Assembly: GCF_901000735.1 (NCBI RefSeq)
Contig: NC_081544.1
Span: forward strand, 36,221,235-36,285,234
DNA from: Corylus avellana
Taxonomy: Eukaryota; Streptophyta; Magnoliopsida; Fagales; Betulaceae
DNA length: 64,000 nucleotides
Direction of reading: 5' to 3'
Notes under the pieces: model-generated
Told to the model about the DNA's origin: nothing
Databases searched by the model: none
What the model saw: only the letters and a program-made list of their open reading frames with translations
Program-made: the position numbers and the translations under genes
In this document: positions 10,525 to 21,727 of the stretch, in pieces
How the letters are laid out: each line of letters starts with the position of its first letter
Position numbering within the stretch: position 1 is the first letter of the stretch

Positions 10525-11938
10525 ATGCCCTCCCTACGATTGATCTAGAAATAGAAGACTTTAGATATCATGTGTAATATAAATGGAAATGATTATTTAA
10601 TTCAATATTTTATTAAAAAAAAAAAAATTATTATGCTAGTAGTTGTCCACGGCCATGGCACATGGAGGTAAGGTCTGCATTCTTCTGATTCTTTCACGTG
10701 AAAACGTGTTAGTCTGACCAAGATAAAATGCTTCGTTTGAAAAATTGGAGGACAGCTTCTACCCATACAGCAGATAAGCTTCTGTATTTTCTCATGTGCC
10801 GCACGTTATGCACGTGCAATTTTTACTAAATTTTTGACGTAAAGGATTGCTCATCAAGCTTCTAGAAAACCTCTCTCGCGACGGTAATTTCTGTAGTCAA
10901 ATATGTGACTAGTGTAATTCCCCTCTACCACACGTACGTTCCGCCGGTTCTTAAAATTACAATTACTACCAAAAAAAAACAAAAAATTCTCAGTGTAAAA
11001 TAAATTAACACCCATAATCAAATTTTCCACATCATATGACTGTAAATATCACACGTTTGAACAAAAAAAAAATAATTATTATATTTCAAAAATAATAATA
11101 AAAATAAAAACTAGGAGGAATGGAAAAGGTGATGGTGACTGGACCATCCTCACCGGATGGCTATAACTAGGAGCGGAACTAATTTTTTTTGTTTAGGAGT
11201 CCAAACATATATATAAGAGCCTATACTATGTAGTCAGTGCATAAGAGGAGTGTTTTGCAGCCTCAACGAATGTGTTTACACAGCAGCAAGTTCATTTTAG
11301 CAAAATAAAATCAAAACAACAAATTTAAAACCAAAACCAAACCGGCACAGCAAACCCAAACCATCGGCCGGTCGGCATCCCGTGCGCCGTGGGTCACCAA
11401 ACCCACGATGGGACAGGCCACGACCCACGTTGGGTCTGGCCAGACCCACGCCAGACCCAGCGTGGGTCGTGGCCAGTCCCACCGTGGGTTTGGCCTAACC
11501 CCGCAGGGTCTCAATCAGACCCAACAGCTAGGTCTCACCAGACCCGGCCATGGGTCACCATCTCGGGCACTATTTTTTGTGAAACCTAGCCTCAAAATCC
11601 AATTTTAATGCTTCAAAACTCATTTCTAATGCTTTAAAACTTATTTCTAATGTCTCAAAACTAAAACTAAAAATCTAGAGAGAAGGTTAACCCATTAAAA
11701 AAATTTGAAATCACGAAAAATAATTAAGTTGGCCGTGGGTCTGGAGCGTTCCAGCAAAGACCCACGGGGTCTCTTTCTTTCTACCTCTTCAGTTCAACTT
11801 TTTCTTGCTTTTGAGTTCAAAATCCAATGCATTAAGTTGTAGATTATTTGTGTGCATTTTTTGTGCTTTAGGTGATGTGTCTTTGTGCTATTATTTGCTG
11901 CAAAAGACCTATTTTGAAGATGGACGTCATAGGAGGTT

Positions 11939-11987
<49 letters not shown>

Positions 11988-13700
11988 TTTGTTAGTTTTA
12001 GAAGCCCAAGAAGTAAATTGAAATCATGAAAAATAATTAGATACAAGACCAAAAATTTTGGAAGCAAAAAGAAAATAGCTTGTTTGTAGCCCCCTCCTTC
12101 CTTTTTTTTATGTATTGCTTAGAACCCAAAAAAAAAAAAAAAAAAAATCACAAAAAATCTATTTGAGAAAAACTTGACATTAGTATATAAGTATAAAGAG
12201 TATCTTAATTAAAAGAGTAATGCTTGGTTGCTAGTCATACTCTCATTTTACTTTCATTCTATTAATTTCAAACTAAATAAAGACCCTCTCTTGGTTGGCG
12301 CCACTCCCAACTATCATACCGAGTGGGCAGGTGTAACCACAACAGTTGTATTTTATTTGGAGGAAATTGCAACCACCCTTGAGCCACCACTCTCAATGGC
12401 TCATCAATGACAGTTGCAATTACTCTTATAGCACTAACAACATATACCTAATATCTCAAGTCAATAAGGAAAATGTTATATATATATATATATATAAAAT
12501 ACACCCACAACAGATGCCCAATAAGTTCCATTGGGTAGCATCGTGGTTAACCGATGCTTTCTATAATAATAATAATAAAAAATGAACATTCTCAATTGTC
12601 TCTCCCCTCATGTCTTCTTATTCTGAATCACTTTTATCTACCTCATCTTTTTTTTGCTCTCGACTCTTCTTCCCTATTATGGAATTTCCATACTCTCACT
12701 TTCTCTTTCTCTCTCTAAATATTTGCACCCTTTTGGTATACCCAATGGAGCACCGGATCAAGGGTTAAGCCTTGGACAATGCCGGTTGCTGACAAGATGA
12801 AGAACTGTGGGAGAGTTTGCGTCTCAAAGAGAGAGAGAGGGGGGGAGGCATGATTGTGGCATTTTAAATTGTGATTTTATCAACTGTATTTTTAAAAATT
12901 AGATTACATATTTTTACTATTGTTATTTTAAAATTGTACTTTTTAAAAATTATAAACAATAATGGACCAATAAACCTGATTTATCTCCTAGTGTACGACA
13001 TTGTGTTTTTTTATTTTATTTTTTTGAATTGTTATGACATTGCGTTGTTACTTTAAAGAATAAAAGAGTGAGAATAAAATTGAAGTAGCATTTACCTAAT
13101 TTTAAACCTAAAGTTAAATTTACGATGACTCAGAAGATTTACGTAAACACTTTTTCCCCCCTAAATCCCAAAGAGAACATATTTAAATACTAGTTCAGTT
13201 ATATTATTTAATTATGAATGATAACACTTATCACACAAAGATTAAATATGTATTGCAGGATGCTGGGTAGCTAAAAACAGGGGAGGAGAAGACGTCATGG
13301 ATGACGACGAGAGACCTAGAGAGCCGCAAATCTCCGGGCCTCTCATTATAACCGAAAAAGGTTGATCGAGCTCATCTCTCAATGCCCTCCACGTGATTTA
13401 CATTTTCTGATGGGTCCCTCCTCTTATGATTACCCTCCTCTCAAAATCATAATCACAATCACTATCTTTGAAATCTCTTCGCTGCTGAAATATCTTTTGT
13501 CACCCATTTTTCTTTCATCCAATAATTGTCATGCTCTGTTTCCGTATAGTTTATAGATACTGATTGCTTCCTTCCGTATATCGTTTACCCCTGCAGGCCG
13601 TAGGCCGGTGCCCATGTGAAAACACTTCGTCACAGGCAGATTTGGGTCTTCTCCAAAAATCACTTAGCCTGCCTTAAGGATATGAAATGAAATGAATTAT
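10525..13700. other. Intergenic, repeat-rich, no gene recognised
   Basis: AT-rich spacer. It holds a GC-rich palindromic patch at 11385-11565 (GTGGGTC..GACCCAC units), an (AT)n tract at 11941-11984, a TA tract at 12477-12496 and several A/T runs. No protein family, RNA gene or bounded element could be supported. Confidence 0.5.
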
Positions 13701-13736
13701 GATGATGGTGAGAAAATGCTAAAATGAGAAAAATGA

Positions 13737-13757
13737 AAGAGAGAGAGAGAGAGAGAG
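13737..13757. repeat. (GA)n microsatellite upstream of the CONSTANS-like gene
   Basis: Uninterrupted GA dinucleotides about 350 bp before the start codon, in the presumed promoter. Confidence 0.9.
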
Positions 13758-14013
13758 GAGGGGAGTGCAAAGAACATGCTGATGCACGTCGAGTCCGTCA
13801 CCATTCACATTTCACCGGGTTTAATGATAAGAGAATTTAGATTAAATATAAAATACATCGAAATGATGGCTTTTTTTACAGTACAGTGTCTAGATAGACG
13901 AAGATGCGCTGAGCTATCATGCCAGGTCAGCGAAAAGGTCAAAAAGATATTTTCCGAAATGGGCTCCATCTTTCCCAATATATCATTCCCCCAAAAGCTG
14001 AAAATTGTCCCTC

Positions 14014-14063
14014 TAGCTTAGCTTAGCTTAGCTTAGTTGTTGTTTGTAGCTTAGCTTAGCTTG
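14014..14063 (+). repeat. AGCTT pentanucleotide repeats in the 5' UTR
   Basis: Two runs of AGCTT (14014-14036 and 14047-14063) lie 50-100 bp before the start codon of the CONSTANS-like gene, probably in its leader. Confidence 0.8.
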
Positions 14064-14111
14064 AAGCAACCTTCAAGGGTCTCCAAAATTAGGGTTTTGT
14101 TGGTCTACGAA

Positions 14112-17100
14112 ATGGGGAGTCCTGGATCGAGATCCGGAGATGGCGTGGTGGCGTGCGATTTCTGTAGTGAGCAGAGTGCGGTGCTGTATTGTAAGGCGGA
14201 CTCGGCGAAGCTGTGCCTGTTCTGCGACCAGCACGTGCACTCGGCAAACCTTCTGTCCAGGAAGCACGTGCGCTCGCAGATCTGTGACAACTGCGGGTCG
14301 GAGCCGGTGTCGGTCCGGTGCGCCACGGACAACCTGGTGCTGTGCCACGAGTGCGACTGGGACGCCCACGGTAGCTGCTCCGTGTCCACCTCACACAATC
14401 GCAGCACGATCGAAGGGTTCTCTGGGTGCCCCTCGGTGCTCGAGCTCGCTTCCCTCTTGGGCGTCGATCTCGAGGACAAGAAAGTTAATCCGAATCCATC
14501 TATGCCGTTGATTCAGAGCTGGACGAGTGGTGGGGGTGTGATGAACGACCCGTCGTCGTGGGGGTACGATAAGCCGAGCGCGGGGGTTGTGTGTCTGCAG
14601 GACCTGATTGTGCCGAGCGAGACGGTGGCGAAGAGACAGGGCGGTCGGAGCGGTGGGAAAAGGGGGCAGGTGATGTGTAGGCAGCTGGTGGAGCTTTTAA
14701 GGATGAGCGGTGGTGGGTGGGAGGGGCTGGGTTTGGGGAGTAGTGGCGGTGATGGTGATGGTGATGGTGATGGTGGGATTGATGGGGGTTGTGGGTGCCA
14801 GCCCTGCCGTTGTTCAGCAGCAACAACAACAGCAGCAGCAACCACCACAGCAAGAAGCGCCGCTCCCGGCTTTGCTTACGATGAATTTGAAGGAGAGCGA
14901 TCGCATTGTGGATGGGGATGCGTTGTGGGATAGTAATCCTGGTAGTCAGAGCACCCAGGTATTAGATGTATATGTATTAGATGCTGATTTTGTTTGAATT
15001 GACTGCTTTCTCTTCCTCCTCCTCCTGTGAAAATACTAGTTTTAGGCACAAACATCACTATGGTGTGGCAGCTAACTATATATGTAAGAAAGTTCCTTCT
15101 TTTAAATCAAGGAAATTTCTTCTTTTAAAGTTTATGAGGCTTTCATTGCGAACCAATTAGTCTCTCACTTTAATATTGCTAATTAATTTGTTACTTTTTA
15201 AATTCAAATACTTTGGCAGGGTATTCAGATTCTTAGTAGAACTTTTTATTTGCTTCTTCTCAGTTACTTGTTAGTTAACTTTTATAGGTTGATAACACTC
15301 GGTCGGAGGGTGCCGTCCCCTCTACTGAAAATTTCTATAATCTCTATATAGATATATTACACTGACTTGATGATGGTTCCCTTGTAGATATGGGATTTTA
15401 ATCTTGGACGGGCGAGGGGTCATGAAGAAACGGGTACACTGGAAGTTGCCTATGGTGCAAATGATACAGGATTTATGATAAAAAATTTTGGTGAATTTTT
15501 GAAAGAAACAACTTTGAATAATACAAAAATGTTGGGAGATATGTTCCAGATGAATTGCCCTATTGCAAATGATGATATGGCGTTCAATGTAAGTACATCT
15601 GAGTTCTTTAATATTTTAATTGTGTTTTCTTTAATCGATCTCTTTTCCTGCACACTGCATTGTGACTGGAACTCGATATTGTCCCCGGCCATATATGAAA
15701 TCTTTCTTGTCTCTTAAGTGCTTGTTTGCTCAATCTTTCTTGACAACCTTTTAGCATTCAATAGCTGCGGTTGGAAGATGCTAAATTCTTAGGAAATGCT
15801 GGTTTCTTGTGATTTGTAATGTGGATGAAAATAAAAGGGGGCTTATGGCTGCCCATTCCAGAAATTTCTTCTAAATGTTACTTAATTTTCGTCTCATAAG
15901 GAAAACCATGAGTTATAGTAAATTATAACCTAATGACATAGAGGGCTTCTTATAATTTGTGGATGGCTTTCAATTTGTGTCACGTCTAGATAGACCCAGA
16001 TCTGGATTGCAGAAGAGTTTTGTTAAGAATTTAAATGTGCAATGATATCCACCCATCCTTTGTGTTCTTCCTCTTCAGAGTTTTAGGTTAAGAGAAGCGC
16101 ATGGGCTATTTGTAAGAGAGTCCTTTTCTTATTCTGCTGGCAGTTATTAATATAATTATGCCCCTCAAATTAAAAAAAAAAAAATAGAGAAAGTGGCGGG
16201 AATAGCTGCCACGAAATACGGTCATGGGTGGGGTCGACCTATCCACTGTGGGCGACAGCACCCACCCAGCCAGTGATAACACCCAACCATGGTTGGGTCC
16301 GTCCCAGGCATGAGCTGGCCTAGTTGCAGTCACCATGTGCCATGGTTGGGTTCTATCAACCAGCCATGCACGGTTGTGGCTTGGATGAGCCAAGCGATGG
16401 CTAGCTAGCATATGGCCACCTTATTTATTTATTTATTTGTTTTTTTGATTCCGAGGTGTTGTATACTTATATTTTCACTTAATCTCTGTTATATATTTGG
16501 CGGAAACCATTATCGGAGAAATCGAAGTACAAATGCTGAAAGCACAGGTCTAAAATTCATTAGATTGAAAACTTAGCTAGGTCTCAAATGTTAAAAAACA
16601 CTAAAATAGGCGTCATTATATCTTCTCTCTATTGTTTATAATAGAATGAGTAATTGGAAACAAAAGGGTATCTTTTAGGTAGTCTATGTAGATGGTTTAT
16701 TGCAGACATGTTCAGATAATTAGCAAACCTGAAGGTTTTTGAGAAGAACACGACCTGGTAGATTGTTTGGTAAGGCTTAAGTAAACCGAATTGGGACTAT
16801 CTCTGCTGATATAGACAGCATCGTTTACTTCTTTCTTTGTGCAATGTTTCACGCCATCCTGGTACACAAGGGCCCCTTCAATAGTATTGATGAATGTGAT
16901 TTGGATACACAGAATATCTCGAATAATCCAACAACCAGCCTGGGGCCAGCAACATCTGAGAGCAACAACCTACCAAGAGGTTCAGCAAGAGGTTCTAAAG
17001 ATTTCAAGCTTGTGGAACAATCTTTTCTTATTGGAGGTGACTGTGTGGGAACAGCAGCACCCACCAAGGCAGAGATGGAGCTGCTGGCACAGAACAGAGG

Positions 17101-17333
17101 CAATGCGATGCAACGGTATAAGGAGAAAAAGAAAACCCGAAGGTACATTTTCGACTGGGTATTTTCTTTCCAATCTTTGACTTCCATTTTCTAACCATTT
17201 TTCTAAACGTTTGAGCTATATCATTGATAGATATGAGAAGCACATACGGTACGAGTCAAGGAAAGCAAGAGCTGATACTAGGAAGCGAGTCAAGGGTCGG
17301 TTTGTGAAAGCTAGTGAAGCTCCTGATGGTTAA
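14112..17333 (+). CDS. COL: CONSTANS-like B-box/CCT protein, COL13-15 type, frameshifted in exon 1
   Basis: Exons: 14112-14958, 15388-15588, about 16913-17142 (an acceptor at 16870/16871 is also in frame) and 17231-17333. The protein starts [12 protein letters not shown]-box 1 starts at C15/C18, followed by a second diverged B-box ([13 protein letters not shown]..) to about residue 100. A glycine/aspartate-rich middle, a polyglutamine run, the motif [15 protein letters not shown], then IWDFNLGR (exon 2) and a C-terminal CCT domain ([28 protein letters not shown]) follow. This order is typical of the COL13-15 group of nuclear transcription regulators. Exon 1 changes frame between about 14745 and 14800, after a GGTGAT repeat: the B-box frame hits a stop at 14931, while polyQ and the rest need the other frame (one base extra or two missing). 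This is an assembly error or a real loss of the CCT domain. Corrected length would be about 459 residues, normal for the group. Confidence 0.88.
14740..14800 (+). other. Frameshift zone in COL exon 1
   Basis: The ggtgat repeat (about 14748-14775) and the following G-rich stretch lie where the coding frame changes. The frame upstream of 14704 and the frame downstream of about 14800 are each clearly coding, but they differ by one base. Confidence 0.8.
16185..16420. repeat. GC-rich palindromic patch in COL intron 2
   Basis: Imperfect palindromes such as CCCAACCATGGTTGGG in an otherwise AT-rich intron, similar in style to the patches at 9120, 10018 and 11385. This is probably the remnant of a foldback element, but no clean terminal repeats were found. 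Confidence 0.4.
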
Positions 17334-17455
17334 TTGCCTCTGCTGAGATGATCTTCTCCTTCGCTCACTGTGTACATATATTTCATATTCTTCCCACAGT
17401 AAATGTATAATTTTGCAGTCTTTTTTTGTTTTTAATTAACGATTATTAGTTATCT

Positions 17456-17456
17456 G

Positions 17457-17494
<38 letters not shown>
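17456..17494. repeat. (CT)n(CA)n microsatellite
   Basis: This lies just past the COL stop codon, probably in or near the 3' UTR. The copy-B equivalent (about 29899-29919) is shorter. Confidence 0.85.
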
Positions 17495-19018
17495 TGTGCT
17501 TCTGCAACTTGGGCCTAAAACGTGGGACAATCATCGTTTGTTTCCGGTATGGGTGATAGGCGGCAGCCGTGGATTATTGGCATAGAATGGATGAGCACAA
17601 AACCAACACCAACATCACAGACAAGAGTCCTGGGTGATGTTGTGGTTCTCATAAATTATTGCATAAGGTCTAAAAAGGCTGCGGAATATGGCATGCGTAG
17701 GTTTCATTGTCTTAGTAGTTAGTATGGTGGTTTAGAGGCATTAAACAACTTAGATTTTGTCATACAGACTACAAGATATCACTACAAAAAAAAAAAACAG
17801 GTTTTTGTTGACCAATAGTTTTTGAAGTGCCAAGCATAAACATTTTTTGATGTGTCAATATTGATGTGTGTCAAAGGTTAATAAGGTGGGTGTCAAAAAT
17901 TTCAATTTTTTGACGTGCTAATTTTGAGAAGTCAAAAATTATTGACTTGTCATAAATTGGCATGTGAATTTTTTTTTTTTTTTTTGTTGACGTGATAGTT
18001 TCACCACGTCAATAACTTATTGATGTGTCAAAAAGTGGTACGTTAAAAAAAAAAATTGACATGTCAATAATTTTTTTGATCACTAAAGTTTTTTAAAAAA
18101 ATTAAAAAAATAATAATAATTAAAAAAAAATCATAATTAAAAATAAAAAATAAAAAAATTCAGGAAGTTTTTTGTCAATTACATTTACTTCATGTTTAAT
18201 TTATCATCAAAAATTCAGTTGCAACTTAAAATCCATATGAATCCCTACAAATGTTGAACACCCATATATATCTAACTATTGAATGAAAATTCTCAAAATC
18301 TCATCATGAATTCACTACACAAGTACTCTGTTCTCTAAAAAATTTTCTAAAATACTTCAAATCTCCAAATAATGTTGTAGAATAAATCTTAAATTGGGTT
18401 AGCAAATTTAACCAAAAAAAAAAAAAAAAACAACTTCTATATAAGAGACTAATAGATTTAGAATAACCAAAAAAATTCAAGCATTTATGTAAAATCCCCA
18501 AATCTTCACACCACTTCCCTTTTCTCTCCATTTCTCTTTTCTTCTTCACCTTCTCCTCTTCTCTGTTCTTTCTCTTCTTTTCTTTCTTTTGTTTAAGCTG
18601 AAACAAGGGAGGTGGTGAGAGAAGAAGAGAAGAAAAAAAAAAAATATATATATATATATATATAAGTGAGAACCGAAAGACAAGTAGAAAGAAGGAATTT
18701 GGGAGAAGAAATTAGTTGAAAGGAGAAGGAGAAAGGGAAGAAAATAAGGAAGCGATCTCATATAGAAGAGGAAAAGAAAAGAAAAAAGACAAAACAAACC
18801 CCAACAAACTTATTTGAAAAGGAAGGTTGTAGGCGCATGCGGGAGGAGAAAGAAAAAGAGGAGGGAAAAGGAAAAAAGAAAAAAGATAAAGTGGTCCAGT
18901 TGAGCTCACGCCTTCTCGATGAGGTTTATTGATGTGTCTACGGTTGCCACATCAATAAATTATTGACGTGTCACATGTGGCATGTCAAGAAGTCAAGAAA
19001 GTCATCATATAATGAAAA

Positions 19019-20095
19019 CATTGCATAATTTTTATTATTAATTAATAACCATATATATTTTGTTACCTAATATTAATTATTTCCAAATAAATTAAAGAAT
19101 ACAAATTAAGCGCGCGCACACACACACATATATATAATAAACAGTGCATAATTTTTATTATTAATTAATAACCATATATATTTTGTTACCTACTATTAAT
19201 TAATAACCATAAATTAAAGAATATAAAGCACATATATATAATAACCTTTTTTTTTTTTTTTTTAAGAAAAGATCTTTATATTCCTTAGAATCAAATAACA
19301 AATGAAAAAGAATTCTCCATCAAAATTATATCACAGATACAATTGGGAATTTCCTACAACCAATTCTTATCTATGATATCTTTGGTTGCTTCCTTAGCCA
19401 ACCTATGTGCCACCCCATTGGTTATACGACTCACATATTCTATTTTCCAATCGGTGAGACAACGAAGGGCTGTATGAATATCCATACAGTGAATATGCTT
19501 TCACTATATAATAACCATATATAGTGAAAGCATTGCATAATTTTTATTATTAATTAATAGCTATATATATTTTGTTACCTAATACTAATTAATAACCATA
19601 TACCAATTGTACATATATATATGTTATACATATACCAATTAAATTTTGTTATCTAATATTTTTTTAAAACAAATAATTAATATTATTAATTAATTAATTA
19701 TTGACGTGTTAAAATGCTACATCAATAATTATTGACGTGTTAAAATGTGACACGTCAAGAAAATATATTAAAAATAATAAGAAAAAAAAATTATATGATC
19801 ACTTATTTTAAAAAAAATACTATATACTTAAAACTAAGATAATACATATATGTATTAATATTCCTACAATATTGAAAACGTGATATGTATTAATACTATA
19901 TCACTTTAATTAATAACCATATATATTTTGTTACCTACTATTAATTAATAGCCATAAATTAAAGAATATAAAGCACATATATATAATAACCATATATAGT
20001 GAAAGCATTGCATAATTTTTATTATTAATTAATAGCCATATATATTTTGTTACCTAATATTAATTAATAACCATATATAGTGAAAGCATTGCATA
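19019..20095. repeat. Tandem AT-rich repeats inside the CACTA element
   Basis: A unit containing GCATAATTTTTATTATTAAT, TAATAACCATATATATTTTG and TTACCTAATATTAATTAATA occurs about five times (near 19023, 19145, 19535, 19905 and 20010), with varying spacing and truncation. Confidence 0.7.
19247..19504 (-). mobile_element. 5'-truncated LINE inserted in the CACTA element
   Basis: It reads on the minus strand. The sequence encodes the end of the RNase H-like domain typical of plant L1-type LINEs (..ALRCLTDWKIEYVSRIT then NGVAHRLAKEAT.., then a stop), followed by a short 3' UTR and a poly-A tail (poly-T at 19247-19263). A perfect 12-bp target duplication TATATAATAACC flanks it (19235-19246 and 19505-19516). 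It inserted after the CACTA internal repeats had formed. Confidence 0.85.
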
Positions 20096-20512
20096 TAAGA
20101 GACAAGAGCATTAACTAGTTTTATAAAATTTTAATGGGTTTGAATATATCTCTTAAAATAAGACGACATATACCAATTATACATATACCAAGTAAATTTT
20201 GTTACTTAATATAGGTACCAATTAATTTTTTTTATCTAATTTTGTTAACCAATTAATTAAATTTTGTTACTTAATATAGGTACAAATAATTAATATTATT
20301 AATTAATTAATTTTTGACGTGTGAAATAATGACATGTCAATAATTATTGACGTGTCAAAATGGCACGTCAATAATTATTGACATGCGGAAATGCACCACG
20401 TCAATAAAGTTTTTATTGATGTATCACTGTAGTCACGTCAATAATTATTGATGTGACAAAAAGTGTGTTACTATTTGACACGTCAAAAAACACCATATTT
20501 TTTGTAGTGTAT

Positions 20513-21479
20513 ATGCTTGCTTGCTGTTTTGATCTAATCCTCCAAATGAACGAGACAAATCTTTTGTTTATTTGGCACATTTTGTAAACATTTTTTAAGG
20601 TTATGTAGTATAATTATATACATGCGAACCACAATATGAGACTGCTTTCAAGGATGAAGTTTTCTTTCAATGAGAAAAATGTGAATTTAGTCTATTAAAT
20701 TGATATTAGTCTTTAAAGTTTTTTTTTTTTTTTTTTTTTTTTTTTATATGCATGCATTTTTAAAGAATGCATATAAAACTCACATGCTTTGTTAATCCTT
20801 AAAGCTTAAATTGTGTGGCGTGGTTACGTTTTTTTAATAAGAATAAAAAAATGTTTGTTTTTATATATTTTTTTTAAGAAATGTATTGGTTTTCAGAAGA
20901 GTTTTGTAGCTTGCTCTAAAAAGTTGCATATTTGAAAATTTGTTTGGTTAACGAGTTTTAGAACAGTGTTTAGCGATCGAGAAGTGAACGATATTTAAAA
21001 ATTTTACCAAACTAGCCTTATATAGTTTAAGGACAAACATTAATTTAATAGAATAGATTAAAAGAATTTGCAATAACTAAGTAGATCAAATGATGAATGG
21101 GTCCTACGATATGGATATACGGTTGGAACTAGAATGGGTCTCCCTTAGAAATCATAAAGAAAATGCGAGTCCAAAGAAAGCTCTTTCATCCTCTGTTTTA
21201 AAATAAAAAATAAGTCAAAATGTAAATTTCACATAATATGATATTCATTTTTTCGAGCTTTATTTGACGGAATTCGGAGTAGGGGATGGGCTTTTTAATG
21301 CAGGCAAGAAAATTGGCATGTTTGTCTTGACTCTATCGTATTTGTTAAGGATATAAATCCTTTGTGATAAATGTTGATTTTGTATTCCCTAAATTAAGGG
21401 ATTTAGATGATATTTGTTAACCCAATTTAAGGAATATGTTTATACTTGAAATATTTCAAATCATATGTACATAAAGCTC
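20513..21479. other. Conserved spacer between COL and the LRR gene
   Basis: This corresponds to 30200-31346 in copy B, with small indels. It includes a long poly-T (20720-20745). It probably contains the promoter of the downstream LRR gene. No gene was recognised. Confidence 0.5.
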
Positions 21480-21487
21480 TATAAATA
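21480..21487 (+). promoter_or_regulatory. TATA box of LRR gene copy A
   Basis: TATAAATA within GCTCTATAAATA, about 240 bp before the start codon. The same GCTCTATAAAT core precedes copy B (31347) and the full-length paralogue (38430). Confidence 0.6.
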
Positions 21488-21727
21488 AAGTCGTAGGAAA
21501 GATGTAGACTATAATAGCTTTAACGTATAGATGTAGGCCATTAATAGAACCATCTTAATTAATCTCTGTTTCCATCTAATTTCATACCTGTTTATATTTA
21601 GTATATTGTGTGTTTTCGTAGTATCCACATTACCAAATTACATACGTTAAGGCAGTATTTATAGAAAAGCTACTGATCGAGATTATTTAGATATATATAA
21701 TTGCCAAGGATTCTTAACTCGTCCACA

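Larger units (their letters stand above)
17780..20509. mobile_element. Non-autonomous CACTA element, 2,730 bp
   Basis: It begins CACTACAAAAAA and ends TTTTTTGTAGTG, flanked by TAT (17777-17779) and TAT (20510-20512), the 3-bp duplication expected of CACTA elements. The duplicated block at 30190-30215 shows the empty site (ACAAGATATATGC). Both ends are filled with subterminal repeats around TTGACGTGTCAA in both orientations. The middle is AT-rich with repeated units (CATAATTTTTATTATTAATT..ATAACCATATATA) and a nested LINE fragment. No transposase was found, so it must have been moved by another element. Confidence 0.92.

Noticed and set aside
10020..10577. Long open frames on both strands through the GC-rich core near 10 kb
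   Set aside because: They arise from short palindromic repeats of GGGGTGG/CCACCCC and run through the N gap. All frames are open because the repeat lacks stops, and the proteins are simple repeats.
14061..14112. Upstream start of the COL frame at 14061
   Set aside because: That codon is TTG, not ATG. The first ATG in frame is 14112 and gives the family's N-terminus.
19019..20095. Spaced repeats as a CRISPR-like array
   Set aside because: This is a plant nuclear genome, and the repeats are irregular AT-rich units inside a CACTA element.
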